From Pseudomonas entomophila (GTDB taxonomy: Bacteria > Pseudomonadota > Gammaproteobacteria > Pseudomonadales > Pseudomonadaceae), in assembly GCF_029193575.1 (NCBI RefSeq), contig NZ_JARGCS010000012.1:62001-126000 (forward strand): a stretch of 64,000 nucleotides of DNA, written 5' to 3'. Made by a program: the position numbers and the translations under genes. The notes beneath the pieces are model-generated. The model was not told the DNA's origin. It saw only the letters and a list, made by a program, of their open reading frames with translations, and made no database searches. The stretch's first letter is position 1. Every line of letters begins with the position of its first letter. This document shows positions 16,612-26,035 of this stretch, one piece after another.

Positions 16612-17975
16612 GCGACCTGTCCTGCGGCCGCGGCCCCAACGAGCTGTTCTTCAACGCCTTCGAGCAAAACTGCGTTTCACTGGCCTATCACGGCGTCTGG
16701 GCGCACCCGGATTCCAAGCGTTTCGACTACACCCGCCCACGCTTCTGGACCGACCTGGCCAAGACCCTGGAGCGTGGCGGCTTCGACAGCATCTTCCTGG
16801 CCGACGTGGTCGGGGTGCACGACCTTTACCGGGGGGGCTACCAGACCTCGGTCGACCAGGCCATGCAGACGCCCGGCGGCGATCCCAGCGTGCTCATCCC
16901 GCTGATGAGCGCCGTCACCGAGCACCTGGGGTTCGTCTTCACCCAGTCGATCCTGCAAGAGCCGCCGTTCAATTTCGCCAGGCGTATCTCCACCCTCGAT
17001 CACATCACCGAGGGACGGGTGGGTTGGAACATCGTCACCTCGCACCTGGCCAGCGCCGCGCGCAACCTCGGCTGGGGCGACCTGCCAGAACACGACACCC
17101 GTTACGCCATGGCCGCGGAGTACCTGGAGGTGTGCGGTCGGCTCTGGCAGCACAGCTGGGAAGACGGCGCGGTGCTACGCGACAAGGCCAACCGCCGCTA
17201 CGCCGACGCCTCCAAGGTGCACCGCATCGACTACCAGGGGCAGTACTACCAGGTGCCTGGGCCGCACCTGTCAGAGCCATCGCCGCAGCGTACCCCGGTG
17301 CTGTTCCAGGCCGGCTCTTCGGAAGCCGGCCGGCAGTTCGCGGCCCGCAACGCCGAGGCGATCTTCCTTGACTCGACGACGCCGCTGGGGGCCCAGCAGA
17401 TCATTGCCGATGTGCGCCGTCGGGCCCTGGCGTCGGGCCGTGACCCCTCGAACATCCTGTTCTTCCAGGGCCTGACGTTCGTCGTCGGTGGCAGTGACGA
17501 AGAGGCGCGGGCCAAGGATGCCAGCTACCGCGAGTTCCTCAACGAAGAGGCCTTCGCCGCACAGTTGAGCAGTGCGGCAGGCCAGGATATTTCGGCGGTC
17601 GACCTCGATACCCCGCTGGAGCGTATCCGTACCAATACCCAGCAAGGCTGGCTCAACAGCCTGCGCCAGTCGGCGCCCGACCAGAAGTGGACGTTGGGGC
17701 AGGTGCTGCTTTGGCGCCGCAACCGGCAGATCGTCGGCTGCCCCGAACGGCTCGCCGATGAGCTGCAGAAGTGGAAGGACGCCGGTGTCGACGGCATCAA
17801 CGTCACCTACGTGATCTCGCCTGGCAGCTTCGAGGACTTCACTGACGGCCTGGCTCCCGAGCTGAGAAAACGCGGACTGCTCAAGCAGCATTACCGCCCT
17901 GGCACCTTGCGTCAGAAGCTGTTCGGCAACGGTGACCGGCTGCCGGGCGATCACCCGGTGAGCCACCGCCCTTAA
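16608..17975 (+). CDS. LLM-class FMN-dependent monooxygenase (DszA-like), second copy
   Basis: A 455-residue NtaA/SnaA/DszA-type flavin monooxygenase. It begins with LFFNAFEQNC and AHPDSKRFDY, a lead typical of DszA-like members, followed by STLDHITEGRVGWNIVTS, VLFQAGSSEAGRQFAARNAE and a C-terminal GINVTYVISPGSFEDF. It is closer in layout to dibenzothiophene-sulfone monooxygenase than its neighbour. The start overlaps the first copy by 4 bases, and a 66-base gap then leads to the TonB receptor gene. The reaction is inferred to be C-S cleavage of an oxidised sulfur ring or sulfone. Confidence 0.87.
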   Translation: MSDLSCGRGPNELFFNAFEQNCVSLAYHGVWAHPDSKRFDYTRPRFWTDLAKTLERGGFDSIFLADVVGVHDLYRGGYQTSVDQAMQTPGGDPSVLIPLMSAVTEHLGFVFTQSILQEPPFNFARRISTLDHITEGRVGWNIVTSHLASAARNLGWGDLPEHDTRYAMAAEYLEVCGRLWQHSWEDGAVLRDKANRRYADASKVHRIDYQGQYYQVPGPHLSEPSPQRTPVLFQAGSSEAGRQFAARNAEAIFLDSTTPLGAQQIIADVRRRALASGRDPSNILFFQGLTFVVGGSDEEARAKDASYREFLNEEAFAAQLSSAAGQDISAVDLDTPLERIRTNTQQGWLNSLRQSAPDQKWTLGQVLLWRRNRQIVGCPERLADELQKWKDAGVDGINVTYVISPGSFEDFTDGLAPELRKRGLLKQHYRPGTLRQKLFGNGDRLPGDHPVSHRP

Positions 17976-18041
17976 TCCCATGAAGGCCAGGGAGGCCAGA
18001 ACGCCAACCTTCCATCTTTCGCCTTTCAAGGAGCCTGTTCC

Positions 18042-20198
18042 ATGCATTCGCAACAGCCACCCTTCGCCCGTCGCGCCTTGCCCTGGCTGGGCTATGGCGC
18101 CGCGTTGGTCCTGAGCCCGTGGGCCCAGGCCGATGACACGCCGTCGCCCATCGCCCTTGGCCGGGTCGAGGTTGTCGGCAGTACCCTGGACGAGGCCGAT
18201 GTCGCTCGGGAGCAACTCAGGAGCACCCCGGGCGGCACCAACTACGTCGATCTGCAGAGCGTGCGGCAAGGCCGTGCCAGTACCAACGAGGACGTGTTCA
18301 AGTACCAGCCTGGGATCTACGCCAAGGCCACCAACAACGATGGCATCAAGCTGTCGATCCGTGGCTCTGGCCTGAACCGTGGCCCCGGCGCCCACGCCTC
18401 GGGCCTGTTCGAAACGCTGGATGGCTTGCCCCTGACCGGCCCTGGCGGGACACCGTTCGAACTCAAGGAACCGCTCTGGCTGAGCCGTGTGGAGGTGTTG
18501 CGCGGTGCCAATGGTTTCGACCAGGGCGCGCTGGCCCTGGGCGGTGCGGTGAACTACGTGACCCATACCGGCCACGATGCGCCGAAGCTGCAGGTGCACT
18601 ACGAGGCCGGCTCCAATGGCTATGCCAAGCGTGAAATCAGCTCTGGGCAGGTGCTGGGCGATGCCGACTACTACATCAGCCTCGCCGACTCCGAGTACGA
18701 CGGCTACCGTGACCACAGCGGTGGCAGTGGCAAGGGCGTGGCGGCCAATTTCGGTTACCGCTTCAACCCGAACCTGGAGACTCGGTTCTACCTGCGCTAC
18801 CGGGAAACCAACAACAGCATGCCGGGCAACCTCACCCGGGACCAGCTCAAGCATGACCCGCGCTCGGCGAACCCGCTCTACCTGGCTCGCAACTCCAAGC
18901 GTATCCAGCCCGGCACCACGTGGATCGCCAACAAGACCACCTTGCACCTGAGCGATAACGAGCGGGTGGAAGCCGGGTTGGTCTATCACGACTACCCGAT
19001 GGACCTGCGCGAAGGCGCCAACCGTATCAAGGTGGCGTACACCGATGTCAGCGGGGTGCTCAACTACATTCGCCAGGATTCGCTGTTCGGTCACGACAGC
19101 AAGACCACCCTCGGCCTGCGCAGTACCAAGGCGATGCCCAACAACGGCACGTCCGAATATGTCCGGGTGCCCACCGGCAACACCGCGGCTTATGCGGTCG
19201 GCACCAAGACCCGGGGCTATACCTACCTGGGCTCGGACAGCGTGCTGCACATCGGCAACGAGCTGGAGTTGCAGCCCAACCTGTGGCTGACCACCGGCCT
19301 TGCCGCCATCTATACCCGTCGCCAGAGCGATGTCACCTACCCCGAAGGCGGTGGCTCGGTCAGCCAGCACGACTGGGACTACGCGCCCCGCCTGGGCCTG
19401 CGCTATGAGTTCAACCCTGACTTGCTGGTGTACGGCAACCTCAGTCGCTCGGTGGAGCCGCCACATGCCTGGTCGTTGATCTGGGGGTCGAACAAGTACT
19501 TCCCGGCCGGCAGCGGTGCGGCGACCGGGCTGCAACGTGAAGGCGTGCACCTGAAGAACCAGACCGCGACCACCCTGGAAGTGGGCGGGCGTGGCAACGA
19601 CTGGTTTGGCCGCTGGGACCTGGCCCTGTACCGTTCCGAAGTGCGCCACGAACTGTTGAGCGTGGAAACCCAGGCCGCCACACAGACCACGTCGCAGATC
19701 GTTGCCGAGTCCAACGCCAGCCCCACCGTCCACCAAGGGGTGGAACTGAGCCTGGACAGCACGCTCTGGGAGGGCGGCGGCAACGGTCGGATCAACCTGC
19801 TGCAGTCCTATACGTACAGCGATTTCCACTACCGCGACGACGACCGCTTTGGTGACAACCCGTTGCCCGGCGTGCCCAAGCACTATTACCAGGCCGAGTT
19901 TCGCTACAGCCTGCCGAACGGGTTCTACGCGGGCCTGAACACCGAGTATTCGTCGCGCCTGCCGGTGGACTATGCCAACTCGTTCTACGCCGCCTCGTAC
20001 ACCTTGCTCGGTGCCCGTGTGGGCTACGCCTCACCCAAGCAGGACTGGCAGACCTGGCTGGACCTGCGCAACCTGACCAACGAGCGCTACGCCAATATCG
20101 TCACCCCGGGGTACAACGATGCCGGCCGGGATGTGGCCCGCTCCGTACCGGGGGATGGCTTCGGTGCCTATGTCGGGGTGTCCTATGCGTTTCGCTGA
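18042..20198 (+). CDS. TonB-dependent outer-membrane receptor
   Basis: A 718-residue TonB-dependent receptor. It has a signal peptide (cut near AQA-DD), a TonB-box-like region (RVEVVGSTL), a plug domain (about 50-170, with IRGSGLNRGPGAHASG and VEVLRGANGFDQGALALGGAVNYVT) and a 22-strand barrel ending in YAFR with terminal aromatic character. AAGGAG precedes the ATG at 18042. As the last gene of the bioY operon it probably carries the same ligand across the outer membrane. The FecA/siderophore-like class does not itself name the ligand; biotin, a biotin conjugate or another sulfur heterocycle is my inference. No Fur-type box is apparent. Confidence 0.88.
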   Translation: MHSQQPPFARRALPWLGYGAALVLSPWAQADDTPSPIALGRVEVVGSTLDEADVAREQLRSTPGGTNYVDLQSVRQGRASTNEDVFKYQPGIYAKATNNDGIKLSIRGSGLNRGPGAHASGLFETLDGLPLTGPGGTPFELKEPLWLSRVEVLRGANGFDQGALALGGAVNYVTHTGHDAPKLQVHYEAGSNGYAKREISSGQVLGDADYYISLADSEYDGYRDHSGGSGKGVAANFGYRFNPNLETRFYLRYRETNNSMPGNLTRDQLKHDPRSANPLYLARNSKRIQPGTTWIANKTTLHLSDNERVEAGLVYHDYPMDLREGANRIKVAYTDVSGVLNYIRQDSLFGHDSKTTLGLRSTKAMPNNGTSEYVRVPTGNTAAYAVGTKTRGYTYLGSDSVLHIGNELELQPNLWLTTGLAAIYTRRQSDVTYPEGGGSVSQHDWDYAPRLGLRYEFNPDLLVYGNLSRSVEPPHAWSLIWGSNKYFPAGSGAATGLQREGVHLKNQTATTLEVGGRGNDWFGRWDLALYRSEVRHELLSVETQAATQTTSQIVAESNASPTVHQGVELSLDSTLWEGGGNGRINLLQSYTYSDFHYRDDDRFGDNPLPGVPKHYYQAEFRYSLPNGFYAGLNTEYSSRLPVDYANSFYAASYTLLGARVGYASPKQDWQTWLDLRNLTNERYANIVTPGYNDAGRDVARSVPGDGFGAYVGVSYAFR

Positions 20199-20371
20199 GC
20201 GGGGATGATCTGCGGCATGCGGAATATCCGGACATCGATTGCCAATTTTCAGGATTTGCGCAGCGTCTGACATGCGCCTTAATGCCGGGGGGCCGCTGCT
20301 GCGTGGCCCTTTCACGGTGCAAGGCCGCGCTTGTGGGGTGGCCTATCCTGAACAACCGGTGGGGGAGGCCT

Positions 20372-21226
20372 ATGATCGATTCGCACACGCTGTCCGCTTA
20401 TTACGACACCCAGTACAACGCCCGCGCCAGTGTGGCGGACTTCGACCAGTACCCCCGCCAGTACCGCGCCCTGAGCGATGCGGCGCATGCCCGCCTGCCG
20501 GTCTTCAAGGATGTCGCCTACGGCCCGGGGGCCGGCGAGCGGCTGGATATCTTCCCGGCGAGCCGGCTCGACGCGCCGGTGCTGGTGTTCATCCACGGCG
20601 GCTATTGGCGTGCGTTGTCGAAGGCCGACTCGGCGTTCATGGCCCCGGCCTTGACCGAGGCGGGGGCCTGCGTGGTGGTGGTCGACTACGACCTGGTGCC
20701 GGCGGTCACGCTGGATGTGATCGTCGACCAGACCCGCCGCGCCCTGGCCTGGGTATACCGGCATATCCAGGCCTTCGGCGGCGACCCGCAGCGGTTGTTC
20801 GCCAGTGGCAGCTCGGCGGGCGGGCACTTGGTCGGCATGCTGATGGCGGCGGGTTGGCACGGCGCTTATGGCGTGCCGGAAAACCTGCTGCGGGGCGCCT
20901 TGCCGATCAGTGGGTTGTTCGACCTGCGGCCATTGTTGCAGACCCACATCAACGGCTGGATGCAACTGGATGAAGCGGCGGCGCAGCGCAACAGCCCGGC
21001 GCTCCAGCCCTTGCAACCTGGCGTGGAACTGGTGATCAGCCACGGCATGCTGGAAACCGCGGAGTTCGCCCGCCAGTCACAGCATTACCTGGCGACCTGG
21101 GCCGCCCAGGGCCTGCCGGGGCGCTTCGTCGAGACGCCGGGCAAGAACCATTTCGACGTGGTGCTGGAGCTGGGGCAACCCGGCGCGCCGTTGTACCGCG
21201 CCCTCGTCGAACTGATGGGCCTGTAG
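20372..21226 (+). CDS. Arylformamidase-like alpha/beta hydrolase, second copy
   Basis: A 284-residue alpha/beta hydrolase with HGGYWR (oxyanion), GSSAGG (nucleophile Ser) and GKNHFD (catalytic His), as in kynurenine formamidase-like enzymes. ATG 20372 is chosen for the GGGGGAGG site directly upstream; longer frames add unrelated sequence. It is a paralogue of 1356-2246, sharing the YxxxYxxRASVADFD lead and the LETAEFARQ region. Its place 8 kb from the anthranilate dioxygenase genes suggests a role in freeing anthranilate or a related amine from an N-acyl precursor. kynA and kynU are not in the window, so a tryptophan-route role is not shown. Confidence 0.78.
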   Translation: MIDSHTLSAYYDTQYNARASVADFDQYPRQYRALSDAAHARLPVFKDVAYGPGAGERLDIFPASRLDAPVLVFIHGGYWRALSKADSAFMAPALTEAGACVVVVDYDLVPAVTLDVIVDQTRRALAWVYRHIQAFGGDPQRLFASGSSAGGHLVGMLMAAGWHGAYGVPENLLRGALPISGLFDLRPLLQTHINGWMQLDEAAAQRNSPALQPLQPGVELVISHGMLETAEFARQSQHYLATWAAQGLPGRFVETPGKNHFDVVLELGQPGAPLYRALVELMGL

Positions 21227-21231
21227 CCGCC

Positions 21232-22101
21232 TCAACCGAGCAAGGCGCGCAGGCGCTCGGCCAGCCGGTGCTTCTCGCCCAGACGCTCCATGATGCGCTG
21301 GACGATCTCGAAACGCGCCTTGCCGATCGCTTTCACCTCGTCGAGCGCCTGTAGCGCCACGCTGGCCTTGGCCAGTCCCGAACGGGTCGAGCCATCGACC
21401 TGCTGCAGCCCGGTGCGGGCGTGCTCCGAGGCTTTCTGCAAGCTGCCGACGATCTGGTGGATCTGTTCGCTGGCCTCGTTGGCGCGGCGCGCCAGCTGGC
21501 GCACCTCGTCGGCCACCACGGCGAACCCGCGCCCTTGCTCCCCCGCCCGCGCCGCCTCGATGGCGGCATTGAGTGCCAGCAGGTTGGTCTGCTTGGCGAT
21601 TTCCTGGATGCTGCCGACGATCGAGCCGATGCGCTTGGACTGGTCGCTCAGGTCGTTGAACACCTCGGTGAGGTTGTCCATGTAGCTGGCCAGCTCGTTG
21701 ATCGAGGCTTGCGAGGTCGCGATGCTCTGGCTCGACAGGGCGAGGCTTTCCCCGGCTTGCTGGGCCAATGTGTTGGCCTGTTGCATGTCCTGTTCGCTGT
21801 GGGCGATGGCCTGGCTGAGGTCGGCCAGGCTGGCGAGCAGTGATGGCAGCGGAACCTCGAGGGTGAGCGGGGCCGGGGCAACGACGGGCGCCGCCGGGGG
21901 GGGCATGGGGACGGGTTGCGCGGTGGGGGCGGGCAGGTGAACTTCGATCGTCTCTGCTGGCTGGCGGTGGTAGAGCACCCCCGCCGCCAGGCTGGTGGCC
22001 AGGGACAGACCGGTCAGCGCGGTGCTGGCCAGGGCGAAGCCGCACAGGCACAAGAGCAGGCCGAGGCCGAGCAGGAAGGCGGCGAGCTGTTTTTGAGTCA
22101 T
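21232..22101 (-). CDS. Chemotaxis-type transducer lacking a periplasmic sensor
   Basis: A 289-residue protein. Two adjacent hydrophobic segments (about 5-28 and 33-46) with almost no loop between are followed by a Pro/Ala-rich linker (about 56-90), then a methyl-accepting-type signalling coiled coil with the conserved tip motif [20 protein letters not shown]. No ligand-binding or HAMP domain is visible, so it is much shorter than a normal chemoreceptor (about 540). ATG 22101 has AAGGA upstream. It is divided from the porin gene by a hairpin, and from the KynB-like gene tail to tail by 5 bases. It may report transport or membrane state. Confidence 0.8.
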   Translation of the reverse strand: MTQKQLAAFLLGLGLLLCLCGFALASTALTGLSLATSLAAGVLYHRQPAETIEVHLPAPTAQPVPMPPPAAPVVAPAPLTLEVPLPSLLASLADLSQAIAHSEQDMQQANTLAQQAGESLALSSQSIATSQASINELASYMDNLTEVFNDLSDQSKRIGSIVGSIQEIAKQTNLLALNAAIEAARAGEQGRGFAVVADEVRQLARRANEASEQIHQIVGSLQKASEHARTGLQQVDGSTRSGLAKASVALQALDEVKAIGKARFEIVQRIMERLGEKHRLAERLRALLG

Positions 22102-22162
22102 GGAGGTGTCCTTTTCGAATGAGCCAAGGTAGATCGTTCCCAACAGAGCCTGCGGGCCGTTC

Positions 22163-22191
22163 AGTGCCGGCCTCATCGCGGGGCCGGCACT
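22163..22191 (-). terminator. Hairpin after the porin gene
   Basis: AGTGCCGGCC (22163-22172) pairs with GGCCGGCACT (22182-22191). It lies downstream of the porin stop and contains part of a REP core in the loop. There is no clear T-run, so strength is uncertain. Confidence 0.45.
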
Positions 22192-22215
22192 GGCGGAGCA
22201 AAGACCCGCTGGCGC

Positions 22216-23469
22216 TTAGAACAGCGCCCAGGTGTAGCTGAGGATCAGGCGGTTCTCGTCAATGTCGCTGCGGTAATTGGAGCGTGCAGCCACGTTGCGC
22301 ACACGCACCCCCAGGTTCTTCAGCACACCACTCTGAATCACGTAGGCGATGTCCAGGTCGCGCTCCCAGTCCTCACCCTCGAACCCCCGTCCGGTGTCGA
22401 CGTTGTTGCCGCGCAGGTAGCGCACCGTGGTGGTCAGGCCGGGGATGCCCAGTGCGGCGAAGTTGTAGTCGTGGCGCACCTGCCAGGAGCGTTCGTCGGC
22501 GGAGGCGAACTCGTAGGTTGGCACCTCGTTGCCCAGGGGGGTGATGTTGGCGAACACCTTGGGGAAGCCCTGGTCGCCATACATGCCCTGGTAACCGACG
22601 TAGAAGGTGTGCCCGCCACGGTTGGCCGACAGCAGCGAGTAGAAGGCGCGGTTGTCGATGTTGCCGAGCAGCTTGCGACCGTCCTCGGCGGTGTCGTAGA
22701 AACCGATGTTCGCCCCCAGCACCCAGCTGCCGACCGGCTGCGAATGCTTCAGGCCCAGGTGGCGCTGCGCGTAGATGTCCTCCAGCTGGCCGTACCAGGC
22801 GCTGACGGTGGTGCGCTTGGCGTTGAAGTTGTAGTCGGCGCCGGCGTAGTTGAAGGCGTCGGCCGACACCTGGCGCTGCGGCTGGTAGCCGATCATGGCC
22901 TGCAGCTTGTCGTCGCCGGCCTCGTTGCGCAGGTGAGTGGAGGTGAGGTGGCCGCCCTGCACGGTCAAGCCGGCGATTTCGTTCGAGGTGAAGCTGGCGC
23001 CCTGGTAACTCGGCGGCAGCAGGCGATTGTCGCTGAACATCAGCACCGGAACGTTGGGTTGCAGTTCGCCGAACTTGAGCTCGGTCTTCGACACCCGCAC
23101 CTTCCCGGCCACGCCCAGGCGGCTGTAGTCGTCGGCGGCGCGGCCGTCTTCCTTGACGGGTAACAGGCCGGTGTTGGTGTGGGCCGGGCTGCTGTCGAGC
23201 TTGATCCCGAGCACGCCGATGGCGTCGACGCCGAAACCGATCGGCCCCTGGGTATAGCCGGACTTGACGTTGAGGATGAAGCCCTGGGCCCACTCCTGGG
23301 CCCGGGACTGCTGGTTGCTGCCGACGATGTCTGAGAAGTCGCGGCTGAAGAAGTAGTTGCGCAGTTGCAGCGTGGCGGTGGAGTCCTCGATGAAACCGGA
23401 TTCGGCGGCCAGCGCGCTGAACGGGAGGGTGCTCAACAGCAAGGGGAGGGTATGGGGCTTCTGCTTCAT
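22216..23469 (-). CDS. OprD-family outer-membrane porin
   Basis: A 417-residue porin with a signal peptide ending ALA-AE and the OprD-family opening ([21 protein letters not shown], shown here in part) with [15 protein letters not shown]. The barrel ends SYTWALF with the terminal Phe. OprD/Occ porins of the aromatic-acid branch (OpdK, BenF-like) pass carboxylates. It follows the Liv-type transporter genes by 102 bases on the same strand and near anthranilate dioxygenase, so it probably imports the same aromatic or amide substrate. ATG 23469 is chosen over the adjacent GTG. Confidence 0.88.
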   Translation of the reverse strand: MKQKPHTLPLLLSTLPFSALAAESGFIEDSTATLQLRNYFFSRDFSDIVGSNQQSRAQEWAQGFILNVKSGYTQGPIGFGVDAIGVLGIKLDSSPAHTNTGLLPVKEDGRAADDYSRLGVAGKVRVSKTELKFGELQPNVPVLMFSDNRLLPPSYQGASFTSNEIAGLTVQGGHLTSTHLRNEAGDDKLQAMIGYQPQRQVSADAFNYAGADYNFNAKRTTVSAWYGQLEDIYAQRHLGLKHSQPVGSWVLGANIGFYDTAEDGRKLLGNIDNRAFYSLLSANRGGHTFYVGYQGMYGDQGFPKVFANITPLGNEVPTYEFASADERSWQVRHDYNFAALGIPGLTTTVRYLRGNNVDTGRGFEGEDWERDLDIAYVIQSGVLKNLGVRVRNVAARSNYRSDIDENRLILSYTWALF

Positions 23470-23571
23470 CACAAGGCTCTTGTTCTTATGGTTTTCAGGG
23501 TGCAGCCGCCCGCCACCGGCCCAGGAAGGGGCCGATGGGGAGGGTGCGTCGGGGGTACGGTGGTGCGGGCG

Positions 23572-24261
23572 CTAGACGCCCAGGTAACGGTGCGACAGGT
23601 CTGGGACCGCGGCCAGCTGCGGCGGCGTGCCATCCCAGACCGGTCGGCCCTTCTCGATGATGTGATGGCGGTCCACCACCCGCGCCATCTCCTTGAGGTT
23701 CTTGTCGATCACCAGGATGGTCTCGCCTTCGGCCTTGAGGGTGGCCAGGCAATTCCAGATGGTTTCGCGGATGACCGGCGCCAGGCCTTCGGTGGCCTCG
23801 TCGAGGATCAGCAACTGTGGGTTGGTCATCAGCGCGCGGCCCACCACCAGCATTTGCTGTTCGCCGCCGGAGAGGGTCTTCGACAGCTGCCCCTGGCGCT
23901 CCTCCAGCCGGGGGAACAGCGCATAGATGCGCGCCAGGTCCCACTTGCCGCCGCGCGTGGCGGTGGCCAGCAGGTTCTCCTTCACGCTCAGCGAACCGAA
24001 TACCCGGCGCCCCTCCGGCACCAGGCCAAGCCCGGCCTGGGCGATGCGGTAGGGCGTGGCGCCGCTCACTTCCTTGCCATGGATGCGGATGCTGCCGGCG
24101 TTGGGCTTGAGCAACCCCATGATGGACTTGACCGTGGTGGTCTTGCCCATGCCGTTGCGGCCGATCAGCGACACCACCTCGCCCTGGGCGATCTTCAGGT
24201 GCATGTCGAACAGCACCTGGCTCAGGCCGTAGCCGGCCTGCAAACCACTGACTTCAAGCAT
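23572..24261 (-). CDS. livF: Liv-type ABC transporter ATPase LivF
   Basis: A 229-residue ABC ATPase of the LivF type. Walker A is GRNGMGKTT, the signature is LSGGEQQ, Walker B is LLILDEATEGLAP. Start ATG 24261 lies inside the end of livG (8-base overlap). The switch position reads ILVIDKN where most LivF proteins have EQN, and the H-loop His is not obvious at that place; this may be a lineage variant. It works with LivG to power uptake through LivHM of the ligand bound by the 26977-28143 protein. Confidence 0.9.
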   Translation of the reverse strand: MLEVSGLQAGYGLSQVLFDMHLKIAQGEVVSLIGRNGMGKTTTVKSIMGLLKPNAGSIRIHGKEVSGATPYRIAQAGLGLVPEGRRVFGSLSVKENLLATATRGGKWDLARIYALFPRLEERQGQLSKTLSGGEQQMLVVGRALMTNPQLLILDEATEGLAPVIRETIWNCLATLKAEGETILVIDKNLKEMARVVDRHHIIEKGRPVWDGTPPQLAAVPDLSHRYLGV

Positions 24262-25003
24262 GTTCTTCCCCCAGGTAGGCGCTGCGCACCAGTGCGTTGC
24301 CGCGGACTTCGTCCACCGTGCCGGTGAACACGGTTTCGCCATAGACCAGCACGGTGATGCGGTCGGCGAGGGCGAAGACGGCGTCCATGTCGTGCTCCAC
24401 CAACAGGATCGCGTAGCGGCCCTTGAGCGACATCAACAGCTCGGTCAGGCGCGCCGACTCGTCGGCGCCCATGCCTGCCATCGGCTCGTCCAGCAGCAGC
24501 ACCGAGGCTTCCTGGGCCAGCGCCAGGGCCAGTTCCAGCTGGCGGCGCTCGCCGTGGGACAACTCGCTGACGCGGTGTTCGGCGCGCGCGGCCAGGCCCA
24601 CCTGTTGCAGGTAGCCGAGGGCGGGGGCGAGCAGGTCGCGGTCGCGCGCCAACGGCTTCCAGAAACCAAAGGTCTTGCCCTCGCGCGCGGCGATGGCCAC
24701 GGCGAGGTTCTCCAGCAGGGTGAACTCGGGGTACAGCTGGCTGACCTGGAACGAGCGCGCCAGCCCCAGGCGTGGCCGCTGGTGGGCGGGCACGGCGGTG
24801 ATGTCGCGGCCATCGAGCAGGATCTGCCCTTTGTCCGGGCGCAGCTCGCCGGCGATCTGCGAGATCAGCGTGGACTTGCCGGCGCCATTGGGGCCGATGA
24901 TCGCGTGCAGCTCGCCCGGGCGCAGCTCCAGGTTGGCGTTTTGCGTGGCCTTCACCGCGCCGAAGGCTTTTTCCAGGCCACGGATCGACAAGTGCGCGCT
25001 CAT
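24254..25003 (-). CDS. livG: Liv-type ABC transporter ATPase LivG
   Basis: A 249-residue ABC ATPase. Walker A is GPNGAGKST, the signature is LSHGERR, Walker B is VLLLDEPMAGM and the switch segment is LLVEHDMDAVF. LSHGERR and MAGM are characteristic of the LivG branch and of urea/amide-type systems. It overlaps livM by 4 bases and livF by 8, so the cassette is tightly coupled. Confidence 0.92.
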   Translation of the reverse strand: MSAHLSIRGLEKAFGAVKATQNANLELRPGELHAIIGPNGAGKSTLISQIAGELRPDKGQILLDGRDITAVPAHQRPRLGLARSFQVSQLYPEFTLLENLAVAIAAREGKTFGFWKPLARDRDLLAPALGYLQQVGLAARAEHRVSELSHGERRQLELALALAQEASVLLLDEPMAGMGADESARLTELLMSLKGRYAILLVEHDMDAVFALADRITVLVYGETVFTGTVDEVRGNALVRSAYLGEEHA

Positions 25004-26025
25004 GGGTGGATCTCCTGCGGTTTGGACGCCGCGCCAGCGCGTGGCGCCTTGGGCTTACGGGGTTTGCCTGCACCGTGCAGCAGCAGGCCGTAGATGCCCT
25101 GGCGGCCGAACAGCACCACCAACAGCAGCAGTGGGCCGAAAATCAGCAGCCAGTGCTCGGTCCACAGGCTCAGCAGTTGCTCCAGCCCCAGGTAGGCCGC
25201 CGCGCCCAGCACTGGGCCGAGCAAGCTGCCGACGCCGCCGAGGATGACCATCGCCATCAGCTCGCCGGACTTCTGCCAGGCGCCCATGTCGGGGCTGACG
25301 AACATCGCGTAGTTGGCCCACAGCACCCCGGCCAGGCCTGCGCCGAGGCCGGCGATGACGAAGGTGGTGAGGCGGTAGCGCACAGGTTTCAGGCCCAGGC
25401 TCACGGTGCGCCGCTCGCTTTGCTTGAGGCCGCGCAGGACGAAGCCGAAGCGCGAGCCGACCAGGCGCCGGCAGAACAGCAGCCAGCCCACCAGCAGGGC
25501 CACGCACAGGTAATAGAACTGGTTGGCGTCGCCCAGGTCGAGGCCGGGCAGGGTGTTGCGCGCGTCCATCAGGATGCCGTCGTCGCCACCGTAGAGCGAC
25601 AGCGAGCCGAGGATGAAATAAAGCATCTGGCTGAACGCCAGGGTGATCATGATGAACTGCACGCCGCTGGTGCGCAGCGACAGGTAGCCCATCACCAGCC
25701 CCAGCAGGGCGCAGCACAGCAGGGCCAGCGGCCACACCACCAACGCGCTGTTGCTGCCCGCCCAGCCCCACAGCGGCAGCGCCTGCGAGGTGTGGAAGGC
25801 GACGATGCCCACCACGTAGCCACCCAGGCTGAAGAATGCGGCGTGGCCGAAGCTGACCAGCGCACCGTAGCCGATCAGCAGGTCGAGGCTGGCGGCGGCC
25901 ATGCCGTAGATCGCCAGGCGGGTGAACAGGCTGACCAGGAACGGCTCGTCGAACAGTGCGGCCACCAGGGGCATCAGGGCGAAGGTGGCCAGGCAGGCCA
26001 GGTCGATCATCAGTCGACGGGACAT
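25000..26025 (-). CDS. livM: Liv-type ABC transporter permease LivM
   Basis: A 341-residue permease with about nine membrane segments and the family motifs SLDLLIGYGALVSFGHAAFF and GGVGSLLGPVLGA. A positively charged C-terminal tail follows (RKPKAPRAG). It pairs with LivH to form the channel. It is 10 bases downstream of livH and overlaps livG by 4. Confidence 0.92.
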   Translation of the reverse strand: MSRRLMIDLACLATFALMPLVAALFDEPFLVSLFTRLAIYGMAAASLDLLIGYGALVSFGHAAFFSLGGYVVGIVAFHTSQALPLWGWAGSNSALVVWPLALLCCALLGLVMGYLSLRTSGVQFIMITLAFSQMLYFILGSLSLYGGDDGILMDARNTLPGLDLGDANQFYYLCVALLVGWLLFCRRLVGSRFGFVLRGLKQSERRTVSLGLKPVRYRLTTFVIAGLGAGLAGVLWANYAMFVSPDMGAWQKSGELMAMVILGGVGSLLGPVLGAAAYLGLEQLLSLWTEHWLLIFGPLLLLVVLFGRQGIYGLLLHGAGKPRKPKAPRAGAASKPQEIHP

Positions 26026-26035
26026 GGGCTTCTCC

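Noticed and set aside
22510..22535. TGGCAC followed by TTGC inside the porin gene, like a sigma-54 promoter
   Set aside because: The GG-GC distance is one base short and the site is inside a coding region on the opposite strand.
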